Source: Methanobacteriales archaeon HGW-Methanobacteriales-1 (GTDB taxonomy: Archaea; Methanobacteriota; Methanobacteria; Methanobacteriales; Methanobacteriaceae). From it: a stretch of 64,000 bases of DNA. Where the stretch lies: assembly GCA_002839705.1 (NCBI GenBank), contig PGYO01000001.1, forward strand, positions 372,001-436,000, given 5' to 3'. Shown piece by piece: positions 31,307-41,576 of the stretch. Positions within the stretch are counted from its first letter, which is position 1. Every line of letters starts with the position of its first letter. The notes under the pieces are model-generated. The model was not told where the DNA came from, made no database searches, and worked only from the letters and a program-made list of their open reading frames with translations. Both the position numbers and the translations under genes were made by a program.

Positions 31307-33640
31307 TTAGAATAAATCCACATGTTCCTCTTCGGTGGCCCCACCTGCAAATGCTGTTCTTTTGGTTTGGATTGTTTTCCTTAGGCTGACCATGTTCAGG
31401 TCTGCTTTAAGGTCTGGGTTCATCTCTCCAAAGCCCACGGTACTTTGAACCATGGGTCTTTGTGCAGGGTCGTACTCATATTCCAGGGATTCTATAGGTT
31501 GGCAATCATTATAAACTTCATTATTAAGTGTACTGATGGCTAACTGGCCCACATGAACATTAGGGTAGCCTCCGATTGGCAAGGTGTAGGTGTGGCTCGG
31601 GTCAATGTTTTTATCCACATCGGTCTTGGCCAGGTAAGTTGCATAGAATGCTCCCACCTTATCGTTGAGAACTTCCAGGTCTTGGTGTTCTGCGAACCGG
31701 AATATTGACTCTACTTCTTTACTAGTCACGTAATTATTCGTAGTATCGCTTGTCTTGTATACCTTAATAACGGAATTAATCAGTTCAGAAACCGGACTAT
31801 ATTGTAGATTGTTTATCCCTAGCACATTTCCACCAGGTCCTTCGACAAACTCGATTAAAGTAACCTCGCTCTCGTCTTTAACGAGCATTAATTTATCATT
31901 GCTCCTGTCCTTGGCATAAACCATGTACATATTGAAACCAATCTTCTCCTGAGTACTGTAAATAAAATCAGCAACCTTCTGACCACTGCTTTGCAGAACC
32001 TCAGCATTGATCACAACTCCTTCTCGGAACCCAGCACCATAGAAATTCATCTTATACGATGATTTCTCAGTTTTAGGGTCATAAAGGTCAGCAGTAGGTG
32101 CAGGATAAACTAAACTGATTCTTCTCAAATAAAAATCACCCGTAGGATACGATGACCTTAATAATGAGATAATATCTAGTTCACCTTGCTTAGCAGTATT
32201 GTTTTGAATAATGGGAGTTATTGCTCCTATTTTATTAATACTGGTGTCGGTGGTTGTGAAATCAATAGTTAATGTTTTTCTAGCAGCAGTTTTCAAAGGC
32301 CCCAGACTATATTGAACCTCAATATATGCTTGGAAAGGCTTATTAGTATCATAACCCACCGTCCCATTCTTAGTCACATATTTCCCGGTGTTTTTCTTTA
32401 CTTTATGTGTTTTAGTATATTGCTTAGGCACCCAGACCTTTACTTTCTTAGTAGATGAGGCCGGCCCCATACCATATTTGATAAAGAATACAGGGGTATT
32501 GGTTATCTTATAGCCTCGGGCCTCACCTGCTTTATTCCAGGAACTATCCCACAACACACTCCTCTGAGCCTTTTTCTTTTTATGATAATTTCTAAGAGTA
32601 ACAGAAGATTTATTAATGGTTTTAATCATGTTCTTGGTGGATAATTTCTTCTTAGCCACCGTACTCGTGTATTTAACATTATAACCTGTTTTATCTGGAA
32701 TGGCCTGGACAATCTTATCAAGGTTCCCTAACTGAACCGGTGTTTCTACGGATTGGCAAAGGTATCTAAGGGCATCATAGAAATCTTTAGCATTATATGT
32801 CAAGGTGGTGACATCAGAGGTGGCCCCTCCGATGGTTATTTGTTTCAGGATTCTTCGCAACTCAGCATCCTTTAATCGGCCAGCACAAGCAATACTAATG
32901 TTTGTTTCATCATCATTAAGCAAAGGAGAACTAATATATCCACCAAATACTTGCTGTAGTTCACCATCAGTGTTAACTATATAGAAATTAACTGGGTCAC
33001 GATAAGCAAAGAGCAGACCGGTTTTGTTTTTAAGTTCTTTAAAACCTCCCTCAGCATAGGCCCCAGGCTCGTTTTTAATAGTGACTTCCAGGGTGTCTGG
33101 TTGCTTGGGATTGCCCACAGTTCCTTTTGCACTTTTAATAGTTAATATTCCGTTGTTTTCAGTATCTCCAAAGGTCTCCCTAATCTTTCTCATATAAACA
33201 GAGATTACACCAGCATGGCCCCCACAATAAACAGAGATGGGTAGATTCCCACCGGGCAGGTTCCGAACAATACCAAAGTCCACCCTCCTCATGAAGATGT
33301 CCTTGGCCTGGAGGGATTGAGTAGTTCCAATAGTTTTATTATTGATTTTAAGGGAAACTGTCTCAGCAGAAGTTGTGGTAAAACAAAAGATCTCAACACG
33401 ATAATCTCCAGGTTCCAGGATATTATAATTTGTATTTAATGTGAATTTATTATTCTGATTAGTTCCCCTAAAATAAACAAAACCGTCCTTTGATGTTTTG
33501 GTGATGTTGGATCCTGTGAAACCGGTATTATATTTAAAATAAATATGTGAAGGGTCGTAAGACTCAATCTCGAGTTTCACGTAGTCCTCAGGCATATCTA
33601 TTTCTTGGCCTTCATAGTTCCTTTTTATATAATCCGCCAT
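31307..33640 (-). CDS. Tail hub / tail-tip protein
   Basis: A 777-residue structural protein. Residues about 20-135 look like a jelly-roll binding module (FTLNTNYNILEPGDYRVEIF). Residues 165-270 resemble the beta-barrel of hub proteins of the gp27/XkdQ type (VFGGYISSPLLNDDETNISIACAGR is split around residues 225-250). The region 535-640 holds the second hub barrel (VADFIYSTQEKIGFNMYMVY). It sits between the 1044-residue tail protein and the fibre; a GGTGA site precedes the ATG. Family placement is by position and weak similarity. Confidence 0.65.
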   Translation of the reverse strand: MADYIKRNYEGQEIDMPEDYVKLEIESYDPSHIYFKYNTGFTGSNITKTSKDGFVYFRGTNQNNKFTLNTNYNILEPGDYRVEIFCFTTTSAETVSLKINNKTIGTTQSLQAKDIFMRRVDFGIVRNLPGGNLPISVYCGGHAGVISVYMRKIRETFGDTENNGILTIKSAKGTVGNPKQPDTLEVTIKNEPGAYAEGGFKELKNKTGLLFAYRDPVNFYIVNTDGELQQVFGGYISSPLLNDDETNISIACAGRLKDAELRRILKQITIGGATSDVTTLTYNAKDFYDALRYLCQSVETPVQLGNLDKIVQAIPDKTGYNVKYTSTVAKKKLSTKNMIKTINKSSVTLRNYHKKKKAQRSVLWDSSWNKAGEARGYKITNTPVFFIKYGMGPASSTKKVKVWVPKQYTKTHKVKKNTGKYVTKNGTVGYDTNKPFQAYIEVQYSLGPLKTAARKTLTIDFTTTDTSINKIGAITPIIQNNTAKQGELDIISLLRSSYPTGDFYLRRISLVYPAPTADLYDPKTEKSSYKMNFYGAGFREGVVINAEVLQSSGQKVADFIYSTQEKIGFNMYMVYAKDRSNDKLMLVKDESEVTLIEFVEGPGGNVLGINNLQYSPVSELINSVIKVYKTSDTTNNYVTSKEVESIFRFAEHQDLEVLNDKVGAFYATYLAKTDVDKNIDPSHTYTLPIGGYPNVHVGQLAISTLNNEVYNDCQPIESLEYEYDPAQRPMVQSTVGFGEMNPDLKADLNMVSLRKTIQTKRTAFAGGATEEEHVDLF

Positions 33641-33658
33641 TCTATTTCACCCAGTGGT

Positions 33659-36600
33659 TTATTTTCCAGTGATTTTAATTCGCTGTTCGTACATATTCAA
33701 CCATTCCATGGCCAATTGGGCCGGTAGGTCATAACTCTTAGCATCTCGTTTATATGGAATAATCACAGTTTTGGAGTTTCGAGGAATTTTAGTATTATAA
33801 ATCGGACTATAATCGGGTCTTATAATCTGCATCCCATAGTTCTCATCCGAATTGTACATTAAAACATAGTAGAGATTATTCAAAGGAATCTGGATTTCAG
33901 TAGTTAATAGTTGCTCATCACCAGTACCGTCCCCATCGTCTCCCCAGGCAGTATTCTTATTGCCTAAGATGTAGATGTCTTGCTCGGGGTGTACAATATC
34001 AACAGAACGTCTTCCTCTCCAGATTGTCCAGGTAGTGCCTCCACAACTTACAATGGCCTTATCCTGACTAATATATAAGATATGGATATTTTCCATGTTC
34101 AATAAACGATATTTCTCATCCCAGACCCAGCCTTCCTCACTTTCAGGGTCATAATAATATACATTAATTGTTTTCAATTTGAAAGAAAACACAACCATGG
34201 TCAGGCCATTTGTCAGGATTAAAGGATCTGTTTTATAGGAATTATTTAAAAGTGAAGCACCACTGGCCGAGGTTATATTGGTACCTCCCTTGTAGATTAC
34301 AAATGGGCTAGTGTAGTATTTGGAGACGGTTTCATCATGCCTATAATAGTATAATTGGCCATCTTCTGCTTCCCGAGTATATTGTAAGATTTTATCTTTC
34401 AAAGGGAATGAAGAGACTATTTGGTTAATATACTGAGCCTTTTCATTGTTCAGGAGATGTGTTTCATCAATATTGAAATCCACGGTTGTTGTGGAACTGG
34501 TGCTTGTGGTGTGCCTTATAATGATTTCTAGTTGATAATTCCCAGATTTCATGGATAAAGATTCTGCGAATAACTCCACACCACTGGATCCCTCTTCTAA
34601 TATTGAGGCCATATCCTCGTCGATGTGTAATGTAGTTATTGATGAAAACGCAGCACCGTTGCTTAAATCAATCTCATAATCATCTGTATCGGCCCCTCCG
34701 TCACCATCATAAACGGTTACATTAGCAAATGTACCATCAGTAGTGGTGTAGATTAAATATTCCAGTACTGGTTTATCCTCTTCATCAAGGATTCGCATGA
34801 GTCTTTCAGTTCCAACGAGAACATTACTCGACCAAGTATACTCGATAGTGGCCGGGGTAGAAATAAGGTTTTTACTAACTAGTTTAAAACTTTTCAAAGC
34901 AGTTAAACTAATTGTTTTACTAGTCAAAGTTCCATCTGTAGTTATATCGAAATAAGTATCCAATGCCAGGGCATCATTCATTAATTCAACAGAATACAAA
35001 GGCTTTAGATTATATTTATTTATTTGGCTTTTCCTTTCAATATAAATCGGAGGATTAAGGTTCCGGGTTAAATATTTGAGTTTAAGGTCACATTCATATA
35101 ATAAGCTATTAACTTTATTAATCACACAATTATGGACAACAGCATAGCCTCGATGGTTCAATGGGTCAAGTTCTGCACAGGTTATATTTGTATTGATTGG
35201 GACGGCCTCATCCAATTTAACCAGGCCCTGGAAGGTCACAGCATCTTCAGGAGGCACCCTTATATTTAAAGGGATATCTTCGGAATAATCTCCCTTCTTA
35301 CCAACATTCTCCCGGCCCTTATATGACTCATCAATCAGAGTATTGTTCGTAGTATTTTTAAGACCCTCAGCAGAATGAGATCGGTCAATTTTAACAGGAC
35401 CAATATATGCTCCGATAATCTCAGCAGTAGCATCACAAGAAGAGATTGTACTGGATTTAATTCCAGCAGCAACTCCCACCATGACACTAGGATTCACCAC
35501 AGCATTATATGATGTTACCTTGGCCTTTTGGCTTTTAATCCCTGTAGCCTGGATATTTTGAGTTAATACCACATCGATGGTCTTGGTGGCTGTCGTCCCT
35601 GTTCTAGATTCCACAGCATTTATGAGTTTAGAACCCATTCCCCAAGCACTTAATGTTAATTTTAATTCAAAACTAAAATTATATGAACTGGTGCTGGCCA
35701 GATTGAAACTAATAACTCCACCAGAATAAACCACCGCTCCAGCATTTACTGTAGAAACCACCGTGGTTTCTTCCAATAACAGGCCATCAGGTAAACTCAG
35801 ATTTATATGCTGAGCATCAGTAGTATAAACCGTTCCCTGAACATTTATTGATAAATCTATCTCTTCACTTATCTCAACCGAATTATTAGAATTCAAGGCC
35901 AGACTAAAGGTCGGAGTAGGATTAACAATTGTGGTCTGGGCAGATGTATAAGCCGTGAAACCGTCCACACTAGCATTAACTGTTTTGGTACCTACCGAAT
36001 CGGCTCGGAATGTAAGGGTTAATGTTGCGTAGCCTCCGGCCAATTTGGCATTCCATTTTCCGGTGATAGTATTAAACCATGAACCACTGCTACCGGATTG
36101 GCCGATAAGTGTACAACCAGAAGGTAAAGCCAGGCTCACAGGAATATCGAAACCTTGATGCACACCATTTGAGTTTCTTAGAGTTAATTGATAAGTAAAA
36201 GTTTCACCAAGCAATATGCTGGTGGCCATTCCGGAGGTTAAAGCATAAGTAGGGTCAGTATAATAAACTGCCAAATTCATGCAGTCAACTGATGGAATCG
36301 TCCAGGTGCTACTGGTTCCTTCACACCTCATTAATAATCCAAAACCAGCATCATTAACCATAGCAGGGGTAAGACTAACTCCCCACTTATCCGTCGCTCC
36401 ACCATAGGTGGCTGTTCCAGTGCTCTTTTCTGGCCAATTAGTGGAGGTCTTGGCATAGTTACTACCCATCACTCCACGGGATGCAGATGAACCGGCCCTT
36501 AATCGGACATAAGAATCTCTTATATCTCCAGCGTAGATTGCTTTCTGCCGGTTAATCTTGGCAAGAACACCATCAATCCTAGCATTGCTTTTGATTGTCG

Positions 36601-36793
36601 GGATTGGGAAGTTATAAACCACAATATCGGGTGCTGGTTTACTGCTTGTGGTACCTCCTGAAGAATCCATTGTGGCCCGGGAACCATCGCAAGCCCTAAC
36701 GTTAGCAATATCTTCGTAGGGATAAACTGTCCCACTGATGTGGTCAGTAAATTGCTTGGCTGATGCAGGAACCAAATATCCTGTACTACTCAT
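33659..36793 (-). CDS. Large tail protein with Ig/DUF11-like domains
   Basis: A 1044-residue tail protein located after the tape measure, where distal-tail and baseplate proteins are encoded. Residues about 185-290 and 295-410 are two repeated beta-sandwich domains (YQLTLRNSNGVHQGFDIPVS and FSLALNSNNSVEISEEIDLS regions) like the DUF11/Ig-like repeats of methanogen surface adhesins. Residues 480-580 carry a conserved-looking insertion (RVPPEDAVTFQGLVKLD). The C-terminal 400 residues are beta-rich, ending IKITGK. Adhesion to the host is inferred. Confidence 0.6.
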   Translation of the reverse strand: MSSTGYLVPASAKQFTDHISGTVYPYEDIANVRACDGSRATMDSSGGTTSSKPAPDIVVYNFPIPTIKSNARIDGVLAKINRQKAIYAGDIRDSYVRLRAGSSASRGVMGSNYAKTSTNWPEKSTGTATYGGATDKWGVSLTPAMVNDAGFGLLMRCEGTSSTWTIPSVDCMNLAVYYTDPTYALTSGMATSILLGETFTYQLTLRNSNGVHQGFDIPVSLALPSGCTLIGQSGSSGSWFNTITGKWNAKLAGGYATLTLTFRADSVGTKTVNASVDGFTAYTSAQTTIVNPTPTFSLALNSNNSVEISEEIDLSINVQGTVYTTDAQHINLSLPDGLLLEETTVVSTVNAGAVVYSGGVISFNLASTSSYNFSFELKLTLSAWGMGSKLINAVESRTGTTATKTIDVVLTQNIQATGIKSQKAKVTSYNAVVNPSVMVGVAAGIKSSTISSCDATAEIIGAYIGPVKIDRSHSAEGLKNTTNNTLIDESYKGRENVGKKGDYSEDIPLNIRVPPEDAVTFQGLVKLDEAVPINTNITCAELDPLNHRGYAVVHNCVINKVNSLLYECDLKLKYLTRNLNPPIYIERKSQINKYNLKPLYSVELMNDALALDTYFDITTDGTLTSKTISLTALKSFKLVSKNLISTPATIEYTWSSNVLVGTERLMRILDEEDKPVLEYLIYTTTDGTFANVTVYDGDGGADTDDYEIDLSNGAAFSSITTLHIDEDMASILEEGSSGVELFAESLSMKSGNYQLEIIIRHTTSTSSTTTVDFNIDETHLLNNEKAQYINQIVSSFPLKDKILQYTREAEDGQLYYYRHDETVSKYYTSPFVIYKGGTNITSASGASLLNNSYKTDPLILTNGLTMVVFSFKLKTINVYYYDPESEEGWVWDEKYRLLNMENIHILYISQDKAIVSCGGTTWTIWRGRRSVDIVHPEQDIYILGNKNTAWGDDGDGTGDEQLLTTEIQIPLNNLYYVLMYNSDENYGMQIIRPDYSPIYNTKIPRNSKTVIIPYKRDAKSYDLPAQLAMEWLNMYEQRIKITGK

Positions 36794-36824
36794 GATTTGA
36801 TACTCCGTTTTCTATTAAAAATAT

Positions 36825-37286
36825 TTATACGCTGGCTGTGCAGATTTGCTCGCCTTTTTCCCAAAGAGCAGCCCTAAACTGGATTGCTATCTCAGTAGTT
36901 AAATGTAATTCCGAAGAACCTCCCGTCGGTACAACGCTTAAACAACCTGCAAGAATATCTCCGGTGTCCTGTTTGATTATTAATGCTCCAGCGATGGTGG
37001 CATCAGAGATGGGTACGGAGACAATGCCTCCGACCACGTTCACCTGATATCCATTAACCGATTCTGTGAGTTGTAATGGGACATTAGCCCTCTCATAATT
37101 GGCCGGGTTTACTTCATAAGCCTGCATCGATGAATCGAATTTGTCTAGGGAATTAATGGAAAGACCAGCGATATTTGACAACAATACTAATTGATAATTA
37201 GTGGTGGCAAAGGCCTCCAAATCAAATACTTTTCCTTGCTTTAGTTCATTATGTTTTGGTACTTCAAATCTGAATTCAAGTGTCAT
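36825..37286 (-). CDS. Tail protein of unknown role, 153 residues
   Basis: Starts MTLEFRFEVPKHNELKQGKV at ATG 37286, seven bases after AAGGAG; a TTG two codons upstream is not needed. It is beta-rich, without membrane segments. It is encoded between the tape measure and the large tail protein, the usual place for a distal tail or adaptor protein. No family was recognised. Confidence 0.6.
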   Translation of the reverse strand: MTLEFRFEVPKHNELKQGKVFDLEAFATTNYQLVLLSNIAGLSINSLDKFDSSMQAYEVNPANYERANVPLQLTESVNGYQVNVVGGIVSVPISDATIAGALIIKQDTGDILAGCLSVVPTGGSSELHLTTEIAIQFRAALWEKGEQICTASV

Positions 37287-37298
37287 AATCAATTCTCC

Positions 37299-40200
37299 TT
37301 AGTTTCCAGTCGCCCTATTAGGCCTATTCCGTTTACTGAATACTCTATTCGCTGTTTTTTCCATCTTCTTTTCAAGGTCTTCAATTCCATAAATTACAGA
37401 TCCAGTCATGTCAAAATTGTATTCATGTTTTTCAACGACCTGTGAAGGCCCTGAAGACATTCTTGGCCGTGGCCCGGCTCCATTGTAACCAGTTACTTTT
37501 GGTGATTTCCAACCATACCCATGTTGAAATGCAGTAGTATCGAAGACCTTACCAGCGATTAACGCCCATACGTGGCCGTCACTGCCCCAGTTACCATGGC
37601 CCATGGATGCCGATAATCCCAACCTTTGAGCAAGGTGTATAAGGATTTCTGCACCATCAAAACAATTAAATGAGCCACGTTTCAGAGCTTCAGCGTCACT
37701 GAATTTCCCATCATAGTAATAATCATAATGAGTTTTTCCAATCAACTGAGAAGCCACAGCATTAAATATGGCCAGGCTACCTCCACCATTTAAGATGGCA
37801 TTCATAAGCCCAGAGGTTACTTTAATACCTCCAATGTTGGCCTTGGTCGGCCAACTGGTGAGGAGAGATTTAATCTTATCACTCCAATTACTCATGCCAT
37901 CCCAACCAGCATAACAAGGTTCATCAGGAGTACATTTCTTACTATTAGGTCCATCACCGAGGCTTCCACTAGGGCTTGGCCCTGCGAATCGGCCTTTTAA
38001 ACCATTAAGGTTTGCTGTTTGGTTAACATAACTCCGAACAGTATCTGTGAAACCAGCCCATATGCCACCTCCACTACTGCTAGAATTGCTCTTGCTTGGT
38101 GATGGCCCTGCAAATCCACCAGCACTTCTAGGTCCGGCACTTCCAGCACTACCTTTTGATGGGCCAGCACTACCTGCCATCTTGGGAACTTTACTCCCGG
38201 TGACCAGGTTCCAGAGGTCAACCAATCCATTATAAACAGTCCGGATTGGAGACAATACTAGGCTTTTAAGTCGGCTCGCACCAGATCCCATCGTATTGAC
38301 CAGAGTATTCCAACCATTTTTCAGCCCATTCCAAACACTGTTCAAGATAGATTTAACTGTATTGAATGGGCTGAGTATAGCATTTTTAATGGCATTGAAA
38401 GTGTTAATTGCTCCAGAATGCAACCTGGTCCAGACACTATTAACTATGGCAAAGATGCTGCTCCAAATTATATTGAGGGTTGTCCAGATGACCCGGGCCG
38501 GATTTAGGATATATATTTGGAGTAATCCCCAGGCAAGTTGAGTTCCAAGAATCAGGCCATTCCAGATCATGCCCACATAAGCCACCATGGTGCTTAGACC
38601 TGTCCAGATCACTTGGAGACCAGTCACAAAAGTTGTACCAATACTCATCAAAGTAGTGAAAATAAATGCTGATATTCCAGCTCCAGCAGATGGCCCAAAT
38701 ATTAGGCTGGCAATCATTGCCACAGGATTATATTGTGCAGCAAATCCAGCAATGGCCGTGAATGCTGACATTAATATTCCTGACCAATCCACACCCATTA
38801 AGAAGTTTAAAACATAACTTCCAATATTACTGAGGGCCGAGAAACCAGCGACAAAGGCCCCTAAGAAATCACCCTGACTTAATGCTCCCCAGATACCTCT
38901 GAGGCCATTGGTAATCATCCCAGCGATAGGGCCTAAGAAACTCCAAATCGAACCGAATATACTAGTAAACCATGAATACAATGATTGAAGGGCCGGTACA
39001 ATACCTGGACTGCAACCAAGGATTATGCAAATAATCGGTTGCAATGCACTGACAATCCCTCCAGCAACTGGAGCAACAGCACTATAAAGTCCACTAAGGA
39101 ATCCACCCACAGAGGTTATAAAACCCATGATGGAACCCACAGCAAAACTGATGGCTGCATCTGCTGCTGCATCACCAAACAATAACCTAGTTATTAATGT
39201 TATAGGGTTAATGGATGCTAGGAAAGTTAAACCAGATTCCAAAACACCCATCCAATCAACACTAGTAAACCAGCCCACAATGGCCCCAGCGATTGAGGCA
39301 TTGGCATTGCTCTGAGCAGTTAAAACACTAGTAATGATTCCAGGTAAACTGGTGAAGAAACCCCATAACTGGCCAGGTAATGCATAAAGGCCTGGTTGGA
39401 TAGCATTCCAAATCATGCCACCAAGGTTCTGGAATCCTTGAACCAATCCCAAGAATTTACCATCACTACCATAAAATGAAGAGGTTAGAGCATTCCAAAC
39501 ATTAACTGCAACACCACTAACCCATCCAATAAAACCAGATAAAGTACTCCAGAGAGTCTGGAAAATACCAGTTAAACCAGTCCATATGACCCCGGCCATA
39601 CTTCCAAGGTCAGTCCACCAACCGAAACGTTGCCCTACAAAATAGAATACAGCTCCTAGAGCCACACCCAGTGCTATGAATGGTAATAATGGTAACATTG
39701 CAGACCAAACTGCACCTGCTAGCATCATGAATCCGCCTGATGCTGAAATTGCTGTGACTTCTAATCCTACCATTGGCAATATCATGTTTATTATGCCCAA
39801 TGCCATAGGAGCCATTAGACCAATTACTGGTGCCATAGCCATGGAGACCATACCAAATGCAGCACCAATAGCAATAACTCCTACGGTTACTAGACCCACA
39901 CCAATGAGCCAACCACCCGTGCTGGTATCTAAATCAATGATGCCTTCAATAATATATTGCACCGTTGGAAGAACAGAAGTACCTAGGGCTGTGGCCACCA
40001 TTTGAACTCGACCAACGAGTTCTTCCCATTTTATACTAGCAATATCTAATGTACTGAGGCCAGCATATCCTTCATCTTTTAATGCCTTATTAATTGCTAG
40101 AATCCTATCGCTGACTGTTTTTTGACCTTCTAAGGTACCTATCTGGTTTTTCAGAATACTGTCTCTTTCCAATTGACTGGTGTTCCCAGTCTGAACATAT

Positions 40201-40880
40201 TCCTTTAAATCCATCTGTGTTTCAATCTGACTTTTTCCCATGGCTTGAGAAACAGTAGTATAATCTGCCACACCAGTTGCCAGGCTTTGTAACTGAGTAG
40301 TAGTCAGATTAGTCTGACGGGCCACAGCCCCAGTTAGTATTTGATTCAGGAATGTATCATCACCAGGTGTAACTGCTACAATCTTTTGAATTGAACTAAT
40401 ATATCCCTTAGCAGCGCTATCGCTCATTTTCGTGGCCAAATAAGCATTATTGAATTGGGCTTGAGTACTGCCAGTCCATGATGCACTAACTAAAGTCATT
40501 GCTCCGAATCCGGCGACAATGCCTCCCATGGCCATGCTGATGCCATCCATACTATCTGTGACACCTCGGGCATTGGTGCTCATGCTGCTTAGAGATTTAC
40601 TCCCTACGGTTGCACCCTTGCTGACATCTTGGCCCATCTTAGTCCCGGCTTGACCAGTTCGTCCTAACTCTGCAGTTGTGGATCCTGCTTTTTTACCTAC
40701 ATCAGAAACTGCATTACCTGCTCGGCCAGATTGAGTTGTGGTTTCGACCAGGGAAGTGCTGAATCCTCCGAAGTTTTTTGATGAACTGGAAAGGTGAGTA
40801 TCCACCATTGACATTTTACGGGTGAAATCAGTAATGTCTAATGTTAGAAACCCATCAATACGTCTAGAATTTGAAGCCAT
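37299..40880 (-). CDS. Tape measure protein with C-terminal transglutaminase-like peptidase domain
   Basis: A 1193-residue tail-length protein. Residues 1-110 are polar and helical; 95-850 are a long hydrophobic series with repeated Trp/Gly segments (such as GMIWNAIQPGLYALPGQLWG), typical of tape measures. Residues about 900-960 are a Gly/Ser/Pro linker. Residues about 1000-1140 form a transglutaminase-like fold with Cys in GSFNCFDGAEIL, His in GSDGHVWALI and Asp in KVFDTTAFQ, like the pseudomurein endoisopeptidase (C71) triad. It may open the wall during DNA entry. An AGGAG site precedes the ATG. Confidence 0.85.
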   Translation of the reverse strand: MASNSRRIDGFLTLDITDFTRKMSMVDTHLSSSSKNFGGFSTSLVETTTQSGRAGNAVSDVGKKAGSTTAELGRTGQAGTKMGQDVSKGATVGSKSLSSMSTNARGVTDSMDGISMAMGGIVAGFGAMTLVSASWTGSTQAQFNNAYLATKMSDSAAKGYISSIQKIVAVTPGDDTFLNQILTGAVARQTNLTTTQLQSLATGVADYTTVSQAMGKSQIETQMDLKEYVQTGNTSQLERDSILKNQIGTLEGQKTVSDRILAINKALKDEGYAGLSTLDIASIKWEELVGRVQMVATALGTSVLPTVQYIIEGIIDLDTSTGGWLIGVGLVTVGVIAIGAAFGMVSMAMAPVIGLMAPMALGIINMILPMVGLEVTAISASGGFMMLAGAVWSAMLPLLPFIALGVALGAVFYFVGQRFGWWTDLGSMAGVIWTGLTGIFQTLWSTLSGFIGWVSGVAVNVWNALTSSFYGSDGKFLGLVQGFQNLGGMIWNAIQPGLYALPGQLWGFFTSLPGIITSVLTAQSNANASIAGAIVGWFTSVDWMGVLESGLTFLASINPITLITRLLFGDAAADAAISFAVGSIMGFITSVGGFLSGLYSAVAPVAGGIVSALQPIICIILGCSPGIVPALQSLYSWFTSIFGSIWSFLGPIAGMITNGLRGIWGALSQGDFLGAFVAGFSALSNIGSYVLNFLMGVDWSGILMSAFTAIAGFAAQYNPVAMIASLIFGPSAGAGISAFIFTTLMSIGTTFVTGLQVIWTGLSTMVAYVGMIWNGLILGTQLAWGLLQIYILNPARVIWTTLNIIWSSIFAIVNSVWTRLHSGAINTFNAIKNAILSPFNTVKSILNSVWNGLKNGWNTLVNTMGSGASRLKSLVLSPIRTVYNGLVDLWNLVTGSKVPKMAGSAGPSKGSAGSAGPRSAGGFAGPSPSKSNSSSSGGGIWAGFTDTVRSYVNQTANLNGLKGRFAGPSPSGSLGDGPNSKKCTPDEPCYAGWDGMSNWSDKIKSLLTSWPTKANIGGIKVTSGLMNAILNGGGSLAIFNAVASQLIGKTHYDYYYDGKFSDAEALKRGSFNCFDGAEILIHLAQRLGLSASMGHGNWGSDGHVWALIAGKVFDTTAFQHGYGWKSPKVTGYNGAGPRPRMSSGPSQVVEKHEYNFDMTGSVIYGIEDLEKKMEKTANRVFSKRNRPNRATGN

Positions 40881-40973
40881 GTGTTTAAACTCCTATAAAT
40901 ATCAAAATTTGAGTTAACAATTATCTGAAAAATTAAAAAAACAATATATATTAAAAAAATTAGAATAACTATT

Positions 40974-41576
40974 ATGAGTGAAAAGGATCTAGAAAATCAT
41001 GTAAAAACTAGGTTAGGTTCAACCTTAACTGGTGCTAGTAAAGAAGTTCGAGATGTTTTTGGAGCAGGAATGTTCTCTATTAAAAAAAAGCAAAAAGCAA
41101 ATCTTTTTAGTTTATCATTAAGGGAGAATATTAAACAGGACATTCAGTCTGGATATATAACTAGCATTGATGAATTGGATTCAATTATTGATAAAGCCCT
41201 GAAGGATAAGGAAATAACTTATTCTAGAACTGGTGTGGAATTTAAAGAAGAATTAATAAATACTGCTATGTTCACAGCAAAAGTCCCAGATGAGAACCTC
41301 ACTAAAGATTTTAAAAAGGTTAAAAATGCAAGAATAAGTATCCACGATAAGGGCCTTCAAATTCATGGGGCAGGTCCATCTGGTTCAAATTTAAAATTAG
41401 AATGGGATAATATTGTCAAAGCCACTATAGATGGTAAGAAAATTATATTAACTCTTCCTAATGGAGTACAAATATCTTTAAAAGCCAATATGCAAGTAAC
41501 AAATGAAACTTTGAAGCAGATAGACCTTAGAATTAATGAAAAGATTTGTGGTGTGCCTGAGAAAGGCTGGGATTGA
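40974..41576 (+). CDS. PH-like domain protein (second viral moron)
   Basis: A 200-residue soluble protein beginning MSEKDLENHVKTRLGSTLTG. The N-terminal 100 residues are helical; residues 115-195 look like a PH-type beta domain (KNARISIHDKGLQIHG, then LPNGVQISLKA). There is no ribosome binding site; TATA-like AATATATATTAAAA lies about 26 bases before the ATG, so the transcript is probably leaderless. It is read against all flanking late genes, and its stop lies in a tRNA-like structure. Both suggest separate acquisition. Function unknown. Confidence 0.7.
   Translation: MSEKDLENHVKTRLGSTLTGASKEVRDVFGAGMFSIKKKQKANLFSLSLRENIKQDIQSGYITSIDELDSIIDKALKDKEITYSRTGVEFKEELINTAMFTAKVPDENLTKDFKKVKNARISIHDKGLQIHGAGPSGSNLKLEWDNIVKATIDGKKIILTLPNGVQISLKANMQVTNETLKQIDLRINEKICGVPEKGWD

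Noticed and set aside
37997-40005. Several open frames antisense to or in other phases of the tape measure gene
   Set aside because: They follow from the biased composition of the long Gly/Ser/Ile-rich gene; none has a ribosome binding site or a recognisable protein.
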